DNA of 7,166 bases from Chitinophagales bacterium (lineage in GTDB: Bacteria > Bacteroidota > Bacteroidia > Chitinophagales > JADIYW01): NCBI GenBank assembly GCA_020848315.1, contig JADLAH010000129.1, positions 1 to 7,166 of the forward strand, given 5' to 3'. Both the position numbers and the translations under genes were made by a program. The notes under the pieces were generated by a model that was not told the origin of the DNA, ran no database searches, and was given only the letters and a program-made list of their open reading frames with translations. This document shows, piece after piece, positions 6,291 to 7,166 of the stretch (positions are counted from its first letter, which is position 1; each line of letters begins with the position of its first letter).

Positions 6291-7166
6291 ATGAAAGTAG
6301 GAATTGTACAACAGTCCAATACCGGTGACAAGGCTGCGAATATCGCGAAATCGCTGAAAGGAATCGCGGAATGCAAGGCGCAGGGCGCGGAACTCGTGGT
6401 ATTGCAGGAATTGCATTGCGGTTTGTATTTCTGTCAGGCGGAAGAAACGGAGCAGTTTGATCTGGCGGAGCCGATTCCGGGCGAAAGTTCCCGGATTTTT
6501 GCTGATGCTGCCAAGCAACATGGCGTGGTGCTGGTGACTTCTTTGTTTGAAAAACGCGCACCGGGTTTGTATCACAATACTTCCGTGGTATTTGAAAAAG
6601 ACGGGAGTGTGGCCGGCGTATATCGCAAGATGCATATTCCGGATGATCCTGCTTATTATGAGAAATTTTATTTCACACCGGGTGATATCGGATTCAAACC
6701 GATTCAGACATCCGTAGGAAAACTGGGCGTGTTGGTCTGCTGGGATCAGTGGTATCCGGAAGCAGCCCGCCTGATGGCGCTGGCAGGCGCGGAAATGCTG
6801 ATTTATCCGACCGCCATCGGATGGGAGAGTACGGACAGTGTGGAAGAGAAGAACAGGCAGTTCACCGCGTGGCAAACCGTGCAGCGCGGACATGCAGTCG
6901 CCAACGGATTGCCGGTGATAGCGGTGAACCGGACCGGACACGAGCCGGACTGGACCGGCGTGACTAACGGTATTCAGTTCTGGGGGCAAAGCTTCGTCGC
7001 AGGACCGCAGGGCGAAATTATTTTCTCGGCACCGAGCGATGCGGAGATAAATACGGTGATAGATATAGATAAAAAGAGAACGGAAGAGGTGCGTCGTATC
7101 TGGCCTTTCCTCCGTGATAGAAGAATAGACGCGTACGGAGAAATTCTGAAGCGATATATCGATTGA
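6291..7166 (+). CDS. aguB: N-carbamoylputrescine amidase (nitrilase superfamily)
   Basis: This 291-residue protein is complete, with its TGA being the last three bases of the window. It is predicted to hydrolyse N-carbamoylputrescine to putrescine, CO2 and ammonia, finishing the agmatine route to polyamines. The carbon-nitrogen hydrolase triad is clear: E40 in LQELHCG (38-44), K113 in YRKMHIPDDP (111-120) and C150 in LVCWDQWYPEAAR (148-160), with E124 in YYEKFYF as the usual second glutamate. The strings HIPDDP.YYEKFYFTPGD and CWDQWYPEAAR, and TAIGWE (174-179), are characteristic of the AguB subgroup rather than of general nitrilases or omega-amidases. Its ATG follows the aguA stop codon after a single base, so the two are co-transcribed and probably translationally coupled. 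No Shine-Dalgarno is visible. The usual upstream enzyme, arginine decarboxylase, is not in this window. Confidence 0.95.
   Translation: MKVGIVQQSNTGDKAANIAKSLKGIAECKAQGAELVVLQELHCGLYFCQAEETEQFDLAEPIPGESSRIFADAAKQHGVVLVTSLFEKRAPGLYHNTSVVFEKDGSVAGVYRKMHIPDDPAYYEKFYFTPGDIGFKPIQTSVGKLGVLVCWDQWYPEAARLMALAGAEMLIYPTAIGWESTDSVEEKNRQFTAWQTVQRGHAVANGLPVIAVNRTGHEPDWTGVTNGIQFWGQSFVAGPQGEIIFSAPSDAEINTVIDIDKKRTEEVRRIWPFLRDRRIDAYGEILKRYID

Noticed and set aside
6228..6989. Long open frame (253 codons) on the minus strand opposite aguB
   Set aside because: It lies fully antisense to aguB, whose catalytic motifs are intact. The translation has low-complexity H/Q/R composition with no recognisable domain, as expected from a shadow frame of GC-rich coding DNA.
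1..7166. Mobile element, defence island, CRISPR array or RNA gene
   Set aside because: No transposase, integrase, terminal inverted repeats, repeat-spacer array or tRNA/rRNA-like sequence was seen. The gaps between genes are all under 90 bases.

Overview
The window looks like ordinary chromosome of a Bacteroidota bacterium, probably near Chitinophagaceae/Sphingobacteriales, although the sequence alone does not fix the family. Four things point there: an OmpA-type outer-membrane protein with a TSP3-like calcium linker, an agmatine deiminase of the type common in Bacteroidota, the absence of Shine-Dalgarno sequences before the genes, and promoter-like boxes resembling the Bacteroidota TTTG / TAnnTTTG consensus.

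Layout: five genes lie on the minus strand (positions 1-5155) and two on the plus strand (5240-7166). They diverge from an 84-base intergenic region. Reading the minus strand from that region there is a small alpha/beta-hydrolase (5155-4490), a three-histidine-box membrane desaturase/hydroxylase-like protein (4469-3447) and a 12-helix MFS transporter (3413-2178). These three are packed closely enough to be an operon of unknown substrate. Next comes the OmpA-family protein (2107-494), which has its own candidate promoter and a strong hairpin terminator. Last is the N-terminal part of a metallo-beta-lactamase-fold hydrolase (428-1) cut by the window edge. On the plus strand, aguA (agmatine deiminase) and aguB (N-carbamoylputrescine amidase) are separated by one base and form the two-step route from agmatine to putrescine.

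Genes fill almost everything. The only gaps are 65, 70, 33, 20, 84 and 1 bases, and no gene-free stretch reaches 300 bases. I see no tRNA, rRNA, CRISPR array, insertion sequence or phage gene.

I do not find a convincing undescribed system. The points most worth a second look are small: a terminator hairpin ending just before the next gene's start codon, TAnnTTTG-like boxes 4-5 bases before four start codons (possible leaderless or near-leaderless mRNAs), an inverted repeat covering the hydrolase start codon, and the unexplained hydrolase-desaturase-transporter cluster.
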